Shown: positions 1 through 7,439 of the stretch, piece after piece
Numbering within the stretch: the first letter of the stretch is position 1
Layout of the letters: every line of letters begins with the position of its first letter
Assembly: GCA_958354085.1 (NCBI GenBank)
Contig: CATWUX010000023.1
Coordinates: 1 to 22,381 of the forward strand
Direction of reading: 5' to 3'
Length of the DNA stretch: 22,381 nt
From: an uncultured Oscillospiraceae bacterium
GTDB taxonomy: Bacteria > Bacillota > Clostridia > Oscillospirales > Acutalibacteraceae
Made by a program: the position numbers and the translations under genes
Notes under the pieces: generated by a model
Database searches by the model: none
What the model was told of the DNA's origin: nothing
The model's input: only the letters and a program-made list of their open reading frames with translations

Positions 1-564
1 GTCGAGATCGCGCTGCACGGGTCGGCAAGCGCCGGCAGCTGCGCGGCGCAGGTGGCCGCACTTGGCGGCGATGAGCCGGGGTGTTGGCAGGCAAATGCCT
101 GCGGCGTGGATATCAACCATAATTTTAATGCAGGATGGGAACAATTGCAAGAGCTGGAGCGAAAAAAAGGCATCACCGGCCCGGCGCCGCGGCAATGGGG
201 AGGCCCGGCGCCGCACAGTGAGCCGGAAACGCAGGCGATGGTATCGCTGTGCGAACGCGCGCATTTCCGGCACGTGCTGGCGCTGCATACACAGGGCGAG
301 GAGATTTATTGGAAATACGGCGAGCGCACACCGTCGCGTTCCCGCGTGATGGCAGAGGTGATGGCGGCGTCGAGCGGATACACCGTCGCGCATCCGGAGG
401 GGCTGGCGTCGCACGGGGGATTCAAGGACTGGTTCATTCAGGAGACCGGCCGCCCCGGTTTTACGTTGGAAATGGGGCTGGGCGAAAGCCCGCTGCCGCT
501 CGCGCAGTTTGAAGAGCTGTATCAAAAAGCGCAGGAAATGCTGCTGCTCGCCGCGCTGATGTAG
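1..564 (+). CDS. M14 family zinc carboxypeptidase, gamma-D-glutamyl-diaminopimelate type (5' end missing)
   Basis: The reading frame is open from the first base, so the gene starts before the window; about 187 C-terminal residues are present. The order of motifs is that of M14 metallopeptidases of the gamma-D-Glu-L-diamino-acid endopeptidase I group. VEIALHG is the stretch that normally follows NPDG. Next come the WQANACGVDINHNF block, the LALHTQGEEIYW segment carrying a zinc-ligand His, and the FTLEMGLGESPLP segment carrying the catalytic Glu. Such enzymes cut the peptide stems of peptidoglycan in spore or wall turnover. The motif that is NRNF in classical carboxypeptidases reads NHNF here, which may reflect a non-classical substrate. 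The first zinc motif (HxxE) lies outside the window, so activity cannot be fully judged. Two stop codons in a row end the gene. The family is clear; the exact substrate is inferred. Confidence 0.85.
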   Translation, partial: VEIALHGSASAGSCAAQVAALGGDEPGCWQANACGVDINHNFNAGWEQLQELERKKGITGPAPRQWGGPAPHSEPETQAMVSLCERAHFRHVLALHTQGEEIYWKYGERTPSRSRVMAEVMAASSGYTVAHPEGLASHGGFKDWFIQETGRPGFTLEMGLGESPLPLAQFEELYQKAQEMLLLAALM

Positions 565-615
565 TAGGCGTTCCCACGGAAAAGCGGCTATTCCGCGCAA
601 GAATCGGACATAACA

Positions 616-658
616 AATCCCCCCGATGCAGAACCGTATATTCTGCATCGGGGGGATT
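616..658. terminator. Perfect 18-bp hairpin between convergent genes, probable bidirectional terminator
   Basis: An exact inverted repeat of 18 bp (616-633 with 641-658) is separated by a 7-nt loop (CCGTATA). It sits 51 nt after the M14 gene stop and 18 nt after the stop of the ABC exporter gene on the other strand. The stem core is six C:G pairs. The T-run is short on both sides (ATTTGTTATG on the minus strand), so termination efficiency is uncertain, but position and stem strength fit a shared terminator. Confidence 0.8.
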
Positions 659-676
659 CCTGCATTTCCGGACGGA

Positions 677-2467
677 TCAGATCACAACGCCCTGCTCGCG
701 CGCCTGCGCGGTGTACAGATTATAATACAGCCCATGCTGCGCCATCAATTCGTCATGACTGCCCTGCTCCAGAATCGACTTGTTGCCGATATACAGGATG
801 CGGTCACAGTTTTTGATGGTGGACAGGCGGTGCGCGATAATGAACGAGGTACGCCCCTTGAGCAGCGCCTGAATGCCTTCCTGCAAAAGACGCTCGGTCT
901 TGGTGTCGATGGAGGAGGTCGCTTCGTCCAAAATCAGGATTTTGGGATCGGACAGCAGCGTGCGGGCGAAGGAGATCAGCTGTTTCTGCCCTTGTGACAG
1001 GCGGCTGCCGCGTTCGTTGACCTCGGTGTAATAGCCGCGCTCCATCTCCATGATAAACTCGTGCGCACGCACGGTTTTGGCAGCCGCTTCCACTTCCTCC
1101 ATGGTCGCGTCCAGCCGCCCGTAGCGGATATTATCGAGGATTGTGCCGCTGAAAATAAAGCTGTCCTGCAGCATGATTCCCATCTGCGTGCGCAGCGAAT
1201 GCAGCGTGACCTGCGAAATATCATATTCGCCGTCCAACAGAAGCTGCCCGCCGGTCAGATTATAAAACCGGCTGATGAGGTTGACGACCGTCGTTTTACC
1301 GGCGCCGGTCGGGCCAACCAACGCGATGCTTTCGCCCGGCTTGACCTCCAGCTGTAAATGTTCGAGAATATTGATGCCCGGCTCATAAGCGAAGGTAACA
1401 TCACGAAACGAGACCGCGCCGCGGATCGGCGGCAGCTCTTTGGCGCCCGGTACGTCGTCGATGACGACCGGCTCATCCATGGTTTCAAAAATACGCTCCA
1501 AATACGCAATGTTGTTGATGAACTGGTTATAGATATTGGCCAGATTGGTGATCGGTTGCCAGAAGCGGCCGACGAACTGCCCCATCGCCATAAGCACGCC
1601 AAACGACACCATGGTACCGCCCATCCAGTACACACCCGCAATATACATAAAGGTAAATACGATCTGCGTGATGATCTCCGAGCTGTACCAAACCGCATTG
1701 CTGATGTAGATGGCCTTCATCCAGGCGGCGCGGCAGGCGGTGACCAGCCGAGTCATAATGGAGATGTTTTCCTCCTGACGGGCAAACAGCTGGCTGACGC
1801 GCACACCGTCGATGCTTTCTGCTAAATAGGCATTGTAGTTGGAGTTTTTGTTGGACTGGTTCTGCCACGCTTTGCGCTGCTTCGGCTTGAGTATCCAGAT
1901 GATGGCGGCGAAAACCGGCAGGCCGGCAATGATGATGGTCGCCAGCACCGCGTCGGTGCTGTACATGAAGATGACGATGAAAATGATATTGATAATTTCC
2001 AGTATCATGTTGATAATGCCGTTGGAGAGCATATCCGACACGGAATTGACGTAATTGATCACGCGCACCAGGATTTTTCCGGCGGGACGGCTGTCGTAAT
2101 AGCTGAACGGCAGTTTTTGCAGATGAGCGAACAGATCCTCCCGGATATCATAGATGATCTCCTGGCTGACGTGCGCCATGATACGCGAACGGATGGTGGT
2201 GAAAACGATACCGATGAGCACGACCACCGTATACAGGATCGCCAGCTTGCCGAGCAGCCCGAAATCCTTGTTTGGTACGGCGTCGTCCAGCGTCCATTGC
2301 ATGATTTTGGGGCCGTAAAGCGCCACGACACTGGCGATGGCGCTGAGCAGCAGCGCGCTCAGCATTTTAAACTTATGCCGTTTGACATATTTCATGGCGC
2401 GCTTCAAATGTTGAAAACTAAACGGGGATTCGAGATTTTCGTCGATGTCGAATTTGTTTCTGGCCAT
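677..2467 (-). CDS. ABC exporter half-transporter, catalytically competent subunit of a heterodimer (BmrD/LmrD/TM288-like)
   Basis: This is a 596-residue half-transporter: a membrane domain of six predicted helices (about 1-330) fused to an ABC ATPase domain. Walker A is GPTGAGKTT (385-393). The signature motif is LSQGQ (490-494) instead of LSGGQ. Walker B is LILDE with the catalytic Glu at 515, and the H-loop His is at 546. An altered signature with intact Walker B and His is the pattern of the competent partner in heterodimeric multidrug/peptide exporters; the partner gene lies immediately upstream. The ATG at 2467 is preferred over an in-frame TTG six bases earlier because GGGAGGTGAT lies 9 nt before it. 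Its A is the last base of the upstream TGA stop (TGATG overlap), so translation is probably coupled. The substrate (drug, lipid or peptide) cannot be told from sequence. Confidence 0.93.
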   Translation of the reverse strand: MARNKFDIDENLESPFSFQHLKRAMKYVKRHKFKMLSALLLSAIASVVALYGPKIMQWTLDDAVPNKDFGLLGKLAILYTVVVLIGIVFTTIRSRIMAHVSQEIIYDIREDLFAHLQKLPFSYYDSRPAGKILVRVINYVNSVSDMLSNGIINMILEIINIIFIVIFMYSTDAVLATIIIAGLPVFAAIIWILKPKQRKAWQNQSNKNSNYNAYLAESIDGVRVSQLFARQEENISIMTRLVTACRAAWMKAIYISNAVWYSSEIITQIVFTFMYIAGVYWMGGTMVSFGVLMAMGQFVGRFWQPITNLANIYNQFINNIAYLERIFETMDEPVVIDDVPGAKELPPIRGAVSFRDVTFAYEPGINILEHLQLEVKPGESIALVGPTGAGKTTVVNLISRFYNLTGGQLLLDGEYDISQVTLHSLRTQMGIMLQDSFIFSGTILDNIRYGRLDATMEEVEAAAKTVRAHEFIMEMERGYYTEVNERGSRLSQGQKQLISFARTLLSDPKILILDEATSSIDTKTERLLQEGIQALLKGRTSFIIAHRLSTIKNCDRILYIGNKSILEQGSHDELMAQHGLYYNLYTAQAREQGVVI

Positions 2468-4224
2468 CAGCAATCACCTCCCTGTTCGGCTGCCGCATCC
2501 ACGGGAATATCATTTTGCAGCGCATAGGTTTCCCAGTAATAGCCGTGCAGTTTCAGCAGCTCCTCATGGGTACCGCGCTCGGTGATCTTGCCGTCCTGCA
2601 GCACCAAGATCTGATCGGCATCTTTCATCGAGGAGATCCGCTGCGCGATCAAAATTTTGGTGCAGGGATACGGCAGCTCCCGCAGCTGCTGCTGAATGTA
2701 TTTTTCGGTTTCCATATCGACGGCGGAAGTGGTGTCGTCCAAGACCAGCACCGCCGGCTGCATGGCCATGGCGCGTGCCAGCGCAATGCGCTGCTTCTGG
2801 CCGCCGGACAAACCAACGCCGCGTTCGCCGACGATGGTGTCGTAGCCCTCCGGCATTTTGCGGACAAATTCATCCGCTGCGGCACGGCGGGCAAAGTCGT
2901 GCGCCTGTTCTTCGGAAAGCGCTTGATTGCCGAATACAATGTTGCCTTCCACGGTGTCGGAAAAGAGGAACACATCCTGCGTAGCGGTGCCTATGTTGCG
3001 GCGCAGCTCATCCAGCTTCCACATCGTGACATTGCAGTCATCCACCCGGATTTCGCCGCTCTGTACGTCGTAAAACCGCGCCAGCAGGTTGATGAGGGTG
3101 GTCTTTCCGGAACCGGTCGGGCCCATGATGGCGAGCGTCTGCCCCGGCTGCACCTCAAAGCTGACGTGATCCAGCACCTTGACCTTTCCGAAAGAAAAGG
3201 ACACGTCGTCAAAGGTGATCTTGCCCTTGACCTGCGTATGTTCAACCGCGTCCTGCCGGTCGGCAATCAGCGGGCGGGAGTAATAAATTTCGATGATCTT
3301 GCGGGCGGAAGCGCCAAAGCGCTGCAGGTCGTTGACCAACGTGCCGAGGTTGCGCATGGGGTTTGCCATCGCCCAGGCCAGCGACGTAAAAATGGACAGC
3401 TCGCCAGGCGTGAGATCGCCGAGGATGATCAGGACGCCGCCGAGGAAGATCGTGATCAGCGACATGGCGTTTGCCAGCAGTTCAATAAAGGGGTAAAAGG
3501 TCAGCCACAGCTTGTTGATGCCCAAATTGGCATCGCGAAAATCGCGGTTGCGTTCGTGGAAGCGCTCTTTTTCATACTCCTCGCGCGCAAACGCCTTGAC
3601 CACGCGGTTTCCGGCGATATTTTCCTGCGCCGCTGTGTTCATCTCGGAGAGGCGTTCCCGCATATCCACAAATTTCGGACGAACCTTGGAGGAATAGAGT
3701 TTGGTGATGAGCATCAGCAGCGGTGTGACCGCCAGTATGGCCAGCGTCAGCTTCCAGCTGACAAACAGAAACAGCGTCAGCGTGGACACGAACATGGTGA
3801 TGCAGTCCACCACCTGATACGACAGGTACGACATGAAATGGCGGCACCAGTCAAGATCGGCGGACAGGCGCGTCATCAGGTCGCCGGTACGGTTGCGGTC
3901 AAAAAACGCCATTTCCTGATATTGCAGCACACCAAACAGGTGCCGGCGCAGGTTGAACAGCCCGTTCTGAGAGGACTTTTCAAAGCAAATGACCATCCCG
4001 TAGCGCAGGGACTGGCGCACGATCTGCGTGACCAGCATCGCTACGAGCAGACCGACCAGCGGCTGCGGATTCTGGGCGATGATAACATCGTCGAACAGTC
4101 GCGAGGTCAAATACGGATTGATGAGCAGCATCAAACTGCTCACGCAGGAGATGACCAAGCCGGTCACGAACAAAAAGCGGTAGCGGTTTTCCAAATTGCG
4201 CCAGAGCCATCGAAGCTGAAACAT
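2467..4224 (-). CDS. ABC exporter half-transporter, degenerate-site subunit of a heterodimer (BmrC/LmrC/TM287-like)
   Basis: A 585-residue half-transporter with a membrane domain (about 1-310) followed by an ABC domain. Walker A is GPTGSGKTT (368-376) and the signature is a perfect LSGGQ (472-476). The catalytic Glu after Walker B is replaced by Asp (LVLDD, D497), and the H-loop His is replaced by Gln (IAQR, Q528). These losses are exactly those of the degenerate ATP site in heterodimeric exporters such as TM287/288, BmrCD and LmrCD. This subunit's LSGGQ should complete the competent site of the downstream partner, and the partner's LSQGQ should complete the degenerate one. It is the first full-length gene of a two-gene operon and overlaps the next gene by one base. 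The sequence before the ATG is G-rich but not a textbook RBS. A possible leader peptide ends 4 nt upstream, so translation may be coupled to it. Confidence 0.93.
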   Translation of the reverse strand: MFQLRWLWRNLENRYRFLFVTGLVISCVSSLMLLINPYLTSRLFDDVIIAQNPQPLVGLLVAMLVTQIVRQSLRYGMVICFEKSSQNGLFNLRRHLFGVLQYQEMAFFDRNRTGDLMTRLSADLDWCRHFMSYLSYQVVDCITMFVSTLTLFLFVSWKLTLAILAVTPLLMLITKLYSSKVRPKFVDMRERLSEMNTAAQENIAGNRVVKAFAREEYEKERFHERNRDFRDANLGINKLWLTFYPFIELLANAMSLITIFLGGVLIILGDLTPGELSIFTSLAWAMANPMRNLGTLVNDLQRFGASARKIIEIYYSRPLIADRQDAVEHTQVKGKITFDDVSFSFGKVKVLDHVSFEVQPGQTLAIMGPTGSGKTTLINLLARFYDVQSGEIRVDDCNVTMWKLDELRRNIGTATQDVFLFSDTVEGNIVFGNQALSEEQAHDFARRAAADEFVRKMPEGYDTIVGERGVGLSGGQKQRIALARAMAMQPAVLVLDDTTSAVDMETEKYIQQQLRELPYPCTKILIAQRISSMKDADQILVLQDGKITERGTHEELLKLHGYYWETYALQNDIPVDAAAEQGGDC

Positions 4225-4228
4225 TGCC

Positions 4229-4294
4229 TCACCATGCCTTCCCTACAAAACCATGTAAAACGAGGTGAACTCCCCCACATGCAAAAAAATCCAC
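4229..4294 (-). CDS. Possible 21-aa leader peptide of the ABC exporter operon
   Basis: On the minus strand a GTG at 4294 is preceded by AGGGGG (4307-4302) at 7-nt spacing. It opens a frame of 21 codons (MDFFACGGVHLVLHGFVGKAW) ending in TGA at 4231-4229, only 4 nt before the ATG of the exporter gene. Leader peptides controlling heterodimeric multidrug ABC exporters are known (bmrB before bmrCD in Bacillus subtilis, by ribosome-mediated attenuation), which makes this reading attractive. However, the ORF is short, uses GTG, and has no terminator/antiterminator pair that I could find. CCACAT (4340-4335) upstream can pair with ATGTGG (4280-4275) inside the ORF, so alternative folding is possible. 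It could be chance. Confidence 0.35.
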   Translation of the reverse strand: MDFFACGGVHLVLHGFVGKAW

Positions 4295-4370
4295 TCTCTT
4301 GCCCCCTGTTTACGTGCGAAAAGCAGCGTATCCTATGTGGTTGACAAGTGAGATGGATTTCTTAAAGCCT

Positions 4371-4376
4371 ATTATA
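4371..4376 (-). promoter_or_regulatory. Candidate -10 box of the ABC exporter operon
   Basis: A perfect TATAAT reads on the minus strand here, about 147 nt upstream of the exporter ATG. The -35 region is poor (TTTCTT at 16-nt spacing) and the upstream DNA is a T-run, so an activator or another sigma-binding mode may be needed. The implied leader of about 140 nt contains the possible leader ORF at 4229-4294. The rest of the gap between dus and the exporter genes (4225-4473) shows nothing else I can support. Confidence 0.4.
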
Positions 4377-4473
4377 CGGATTCCGCAAAAAAAAGAAAGC
4401 CTTATTCAGACGAATTGTTCGCCGTTTTTTTCACTTTTTTTCGTCACAATCACGAAAACCGGAAACAGCAGGC

Positions 4474-5511
4474 TCAAACGCCGGTTTCTTCCCTCGCGGA
4501 GAGGACGGAGCCGGCTCCTTCCGCCGCGTCCGCGCTTTCGTTTGCCTCGATCACGCGGCGGCACAGTCGCTCGAGGTCGGCCAGACTGGCGATCTGCCCC
4601 GCTTCACTGCGGAAGCCTGCCGCGCCGCGCAGGCCGCGCATATACCACGCCGCGTGCTTGCGCGCCTCCCGCAGCGCGACGCGCTCGCCCTTGAGCTGCA
4701 CCGCCAGCTCGATCTGCCGGTACAGCGTCGCCATGCGCTTGGACACGGGCGGTTCCGGCAGCAGCCGCCCGTGGGTGAGGTACGCTTCGATTGCGGAAAA
4801 CAGCCATGGCGCCCCCAGCGCGCCGCGCCCGACCATGATCAGATCGCAGCCGGTGTGCTCATACAGTGCCGCCGCTTCCTGCGGGGTGGTAACGTCCCCG
4901 TTGCCGATGACCGGTATGCGCACTGCCTGCTTGACCGCGCGGATGATATCCCAGTCCACCGGCGGCGCGTACATTTGGTCGCGTGTGCGCCCGTGTACCG
5001 TGACTGCGGCGGCGCCGCCCGCTTCGCAGGCAAGGGCGACCTCGACCGCATTCACGCTGTCCCGGGAATAGCCCTTGCGGATCTTCGCGGTGACCGGTAT
5101 GTCCACTGCGCCGGAAACCGCCGCGACGATGCGCCGGCACAGCTCCGGATCGCGCATGAGCGCGCTTCCGCAGTTGTTGCCCGCAATTTTGGGCGCGGGA
5201 CAGCCCATGTTGATGTCGAGGATGTCCGGGTGAAACGCCATAGCCAGCTCCGCGGCGCGCGCCAGCGTGTCCGGATCGTCTCCGAACAGCTGCACGGCGG
5301 CGGGGCGTTCCTCGTCGTCCAGCACCAACAGCTCCCGGCTCTTTTTATCTTCAAAGCACAGCCCTTTGCAGCTGACCATTTCACCGACCACATAGGCGGC
5401 GCCGAATTCCACGCACAGGCGGCGGAACGCGCGGTCGGCAACGCCGGCCATCGGCGCGAGAGCCGCTTTTCCGGTGATGGATACCGAACCGATTTGCATA
5501 GTCTTGACCAT
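4474..5511 (-). CDS. dus: tRNA-dihydrouridine synthase (DusB-like)
   Basis: This FMN-dependent enzyme reduces uridine to dihydrouridine in the D-loop of tRNA using NADPH. The 345-residue protein shows the family landmarks: APMAGVADRAFR near the N terminus, GEMVSCKGL, DINMGCPAPKI with the catalytic Cys (C104), TAKIRKGY, the VHGRTRDQMY block with the conserved His, and the phosphate-binding IGNGDV and MVGRGALGAPWLF segments of the TIM barrel. The start is ambiguous. The ATG at 5511 has AAAGGA directly against it, with no spacing. The ATG at 5499 (MQIGSVS), 12 nt after the same purine run, better matches the usual N terminus of the family. The gene starts 21 nt after ybaK, so the two are probably co-transcribed. 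A role in tRNA quality links the pair (tRNA modification and tRNA proofreading). Confidence 0.93.
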   Translation of the reverse strand: MVKTMQIGSVSITGKAALAPMAGVADRAFRRLCVEFGAAYVVGEMVSCKGLCFEDKKSRELLVLDDEERPAAVQLFGDDPDTLARAAELAMAFHPDILDINMGCPAPKIAGNNCGSALMRDPELCRRIVAAVSGAVDIPVTAKIRKGYSRDSVNAVEVALACEAGGAAAVTVHGRTRDQMYAPPVDWDIIRAVKQAVRIPVIGNGDVTTPQEAAALYEHTGCDLIMVGRGALGAPWLFSAIEAYLTHGRLLPEPPVSKRMATLYRQIELAVQLKGERVALREARKHAAWYMRGLRGAAGFRSEAGQIASLADLERLCRRVIEANESADAAEGAGSVLSAREETGV

Positions 5512-5532
5512 TCCTTTCCGCGGCGGGAATCC

Positions 5533-6012
5533 CTAATCCGCCGTAATGGGAGAAAGCTCGAATTTCAGCGCCTTGCCCAGATCCTCGAAACGCATTTCGA
5601 TCTGATAGCCGATTTTCCCGCCGCTGAAACGGAGAATCTCCCGGTGGGCGGCGCTCTCATCGAGGACGGTGCGGAATTCTTTTTTCATGCCCAGCGGCGA
5701 GCAGCCACCGTGGATATATCCGGTCAGCGGCAGCAAATCTTTGGATTTTACCATGTCGATCGCCTTTTCTCCCACGCAGTGCGCCGCCTTCTTTTGGTCC
5801 AGCTCTTTGTTCACCGGAACCAGAAAAACATAGTGGGCGCCGCTTTTCCCGACCGTGACCAGGGTTTTGAATACGGTTTCCGGCTCTTCCGACAGCACGG
5901 CGGCTACGTCCATGCCGCTGATAGCGTCCGTTTGCGTATAGTCGCGGACGGTATACGCAACGTTATGTTTGTCCAAAAGCCGCATGGCGTTGGTTTTGTT
6001 TTTTATCTGCAT
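5533..6012 (-). CDS. ybaK: YbaK/EbsC-type aminoacyl-tRNA deacylase (Cys-tRNA(Pro) deacylase)
   Basis: YbaK-type proteins hydrolyse Cys-tRNA(Pro) misacylated by prolyl-tRNA synthetase and act in trans in the cytoplasm. The 159-residue length is typical. Family motifs seen are VFKTLVTV, LVPVNKELDQKKAA with the conserved Lys of the active site, and TGYIHGGCSPLGMKK, which is nearly diagnostic. The ATG at 6012 has GGAGGA at 7-nt spacing. The gene lies between the HPr terminator and dus and probably forms a two-gene unit with dus. No convincing promoter is visible in the 52 nt between the HPr terminator and this start, so the promoter may be weak or transcription may read through the terminator. 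Confidence 0.93.
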   Translation of the reverse strand: MQIKNKTNAMRLLDKHNVAYTVRDYTQTDAISGMDVAAVLSEEPETVFKTLVTVGKSGAHYVFLVPVNKELDQKKAAHCVGEKAIDMVKSKDLLPLTGYIHGGCSPLGMKKEFRTVLDESAAHREILRFSGGKIGYQIEMRFEDLGKALKFELSPITAD

Positions 6013-6064
6013 ATCGGTTCCTCCGCTTTTCTATACGATTCTTGCGAGCCTTCTCCGGCGAAAG

Positions 6065-6098
6065 AAACCCCCGGTGACCGTGCGGTCGCCGGGGGTTT
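6065..6098 (-). terminator. Intrinsic terminator of the HPr gene
   Basis: Read on the minus strand, this is a strong hairpin with AAACCCCCGG/CCGGGGGTTT at its base, one mismatch and an inner GACC/GGTC, followed by a T-rich tail (TTTCTTTCG). It lies 16 nt after the HPr stop codon and separates HPr from ybaK-dus. Confidence 0.85.
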
Positions 6099-6113
6099 GA
6101 ACTGTATAAAGGC

Positions 6114-6377
6114 TTACTCCGCAAAGCCGGATTCGACCAGATTCACCAGACCGTCCACGGCCGCTTCCTCGTCCGGGCCGTTGGCGATGATGCGGATGTT
6201 GGTGCCGCCGACAATACCGAGCGACAGAACACCCAGCAGGCTTTTCGCATTCACGCGGCGTTCTTCCTTTTCCACCCAAATGGAGGATTTGAACTCGTTT
6301 GCCTTCTGGATAAAGAAGGTTGCGGGGCGCGCGTGCAGCCCAACCTGATTCTGGACCAAAACGTCTTTTACATACAT
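6114..6377 (-). CDS. ptsH: Phosphocarrier protein HPr (PTS)
   Basis: HPr passes phosphate from Enzyme I to the sugar-specific EIIA domains of the phosphotransferase system. The 87-residue protein has GLHARPAT with the phosphorylatable His15 and Arg17, and NAKSLLGVLSLG with Ser46. Ser46 is the site used by HPr kinase/phosphorylase in Firmicutes for CcpA-mediated carbon catabolite control. Both residues being present argues for true HPr rather than Crh, which lacks His15. The ATG at 6377 is preceded by AAGGGAG at about 9 nt. The gene is monocistronic: its own consensus promoter is at 6513-6540 and its terminator at 6065-6098. No ptsI is adjacent, which is common in clostridia. Confidence 0.95.
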   Translation of the reverse strand: MYVKDVLVQNQVGLHARPATFFIQKANEFKSSIWVEKEERRVNAKSLLGVLSLGIVGGTNIRIIANGPDEEAAVDGLVNLVESGFAE

Positions 6378-6407
6378 GGATAAAATCTCCCTTTCTTGTG
6401 ATAAGCC

Positions 6408-6497
6408 ATGCCGTAAGCGGCATCATACAAAATCATCCGATCAAAGTCATGCCATACAAAAGCCGGCTTCGGCAAAGGAAAATGAATAATATGGCAT
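6408..6497 (-). other. Structured 5' leader of the HPr mRNA
   Basis: The transcript from the HPr promoter would begin near 6506 and run about 130 nt to the ATG. Its first part can form an 8-bp outer stem (ATGCCATA at 6497-6490 with TATGGCAT at 6456-6449) enclosing a GCCG/CGGC hairpin (6473-6462). A second hairpin, ATGCCG-loop-CGGCAT, lies at 6423-6408. It matches no riboswitch class I recognise. It could stabilise the mRNA 5' end or bind a regulator. Confidence 0.45.
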
Positions 6498-6512
6498 GTG
6501 TAGACAAGGCTT

Positions 6513-6540
6513 ATTATACCACAAAAGTATGCTCCGTCAA
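6513..6540 (-). promoter_or_regulatory. Promoter of the HPr gene
   Basis: On the minus strand TTGACG (6540-6535), a 16-nt spacer and a perfect TATAAT (6518-6513) preceded by TGG form an extended -10 sigma-A promoter. This predicts strong, probably constitutive transcription of the HPr gene. The remaining gap up to the trmD stop (6541-6677) is AT-rich and holds no good terminator hairpin for trmD. Confidence 0.85.
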
Positions 6541-6677
6541 TGCGTTTTGACCACATAAAATGGCAAAATCCGCATTTTTGTTTCTCTGCCCTATTTTGGG
6601 CAAAAATAAAAAAGGCTATTTGTCAATGTTGACGGTATCCGTTAATAACTTTTGTAGACTAAAAACGAAGGGACGGG

Positions 6678-7439
6678 TTATTCCTCTTTCTTCGGCTCCG
6701 AAACGGTTTCGGCGGCGCGCAGCTGTTCGATATACCGCCATTCCTCGGGCGTCAGCTGCGCCCGTGCGAGCATATCGGGACGGCGGCGCAGGGTGCGCTC
6801 CAGCGATTGCTGCCGCCGCCATTTCTGGATGTTGGCGTGGTGGCCGGTGAGCAGCACCTCCGGGATTTCGCGCCCCTCCCAAACGGCGGGGCGGGTGTAT
6901 TGGGGATGCTCGAGCAGGCCGGAAAAGTGGCTTTCATCGGTGAAGCACGCCTCTTCGGACAGCACGCCCGGCACCAGCCGTGCGATGCAATCCACCAGCA
7001 CAAGCGCGGGCAGCTCGCCGCCGGTCAGCACATAATCGCCGATGGAGATCTGCTCATCCACGAACGCATCCAGCACGCGCTCGTCCACACCCTCATAATG
7101 GCCGCACAGCACGCACAGCTGCGGCAGCTGCGCCAGCTCGAGGGCGCGCTGCTGCGTGAGCACTGCGCCCTGCGGACTCATATAGATCAGATGCGGGCGC
7201 GTGCCGCTTTGCTCGCATACTGCGCGGAAGCAGTCGGCGATCGGCTGGGCATTCATCACCATGCCCTGTCCGCCGCCGTAGGGATAATCGTCCACCTGCA
7301 TCTGGCGGTTGGTCGTGTATTCCCGGATCTGGTGGCAATGCACCTCCAGCACGCCCTTGTTTTGCGCGCGGCCGAGGATGCTTTCGCGCATCACCGTGTT
7401 GCACATATCCGGAAACAGAGTCAAAATATCAATCCGCAT
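6678..7439 (-). CDS. trmD: tRNA (guanine-37-N1)-methyltransferase TrmD
   Basis: TrmD methylates G37 next to the anticodon using S-adenosylmethionine and prevents +1 frameshifting. It is an essential SPOUT enzyme. From the ATG at 7439 the product is 253 residues, the usual size. The N terminus MRIDILTLFPDM is typical, and the trefoil-knot SAM-binding loops are intact: SPQG (88-91), CGHYEGVDER (112-121) and ISIGDYVLTGGE (131-142). The frame extends 20 codons further upstream, but the family N terminus and the AAAGGA about 10 nt before ATG 7439 fix the start. The start lies inside the end of rimM (11-nt overlap), so the two are translationally coupled. It is the last gene of its operon: the ribosomal protein L19 gene that often follows trmD is absent. 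Confidence 0.96.
   Translation of the reverse strand: MRIDILTLFPDMCNTVMRESILGRAQNKGVLEVHCHQIREYTTNRQMQVDDYPYGGGQGMVMNAQPIADCFRAVCEQSGTRPHLIYMSPQGAVLTQQRALELAQLPQLCVLCGHYEGVDERVLDAFVDEQISIGDYVLTGGELPALVLVDCIARLVPGVLSEEACFTDESHFSGLLEHPQYTRPAVWEGREIPEVLLTGHHANIQKWRRQQSLERTLRRRPDMLARAQLTPEEWRYIEQLRAAETVSEPKKEE

Noticed and set aside
2515..4344. 609-codon open frame on the plus strand opposite the ABC exporter gene
   Set aside because: It is antisense to a clearly conserved ABC protein. Its translation is rich in Arg, His and Gln and has no family motif, a typical GC-rich shadow.
4341..4375. TTGACA followed by TATTAT on the plus strand
   Set aside because: Spacing is 23 nt, too long for a sigma-A promoter, and no plus-strand gene follows.
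4456..4487. AAACCGG/CCGGTTT stem overlapping the end of dus as a terminator
   Set aside because: The stem is 7 bp with an 18-nt loop and lacks a T-run on the minus strand. The poly-T next to it is on the wrong strand and side.
4654..6348. 564-codon plus-strand open frame spanning dus, ybaK and HPr
   Set aside because: It runs antisense across three well-supported genes and through a terminator; no domain or RBS supports it.
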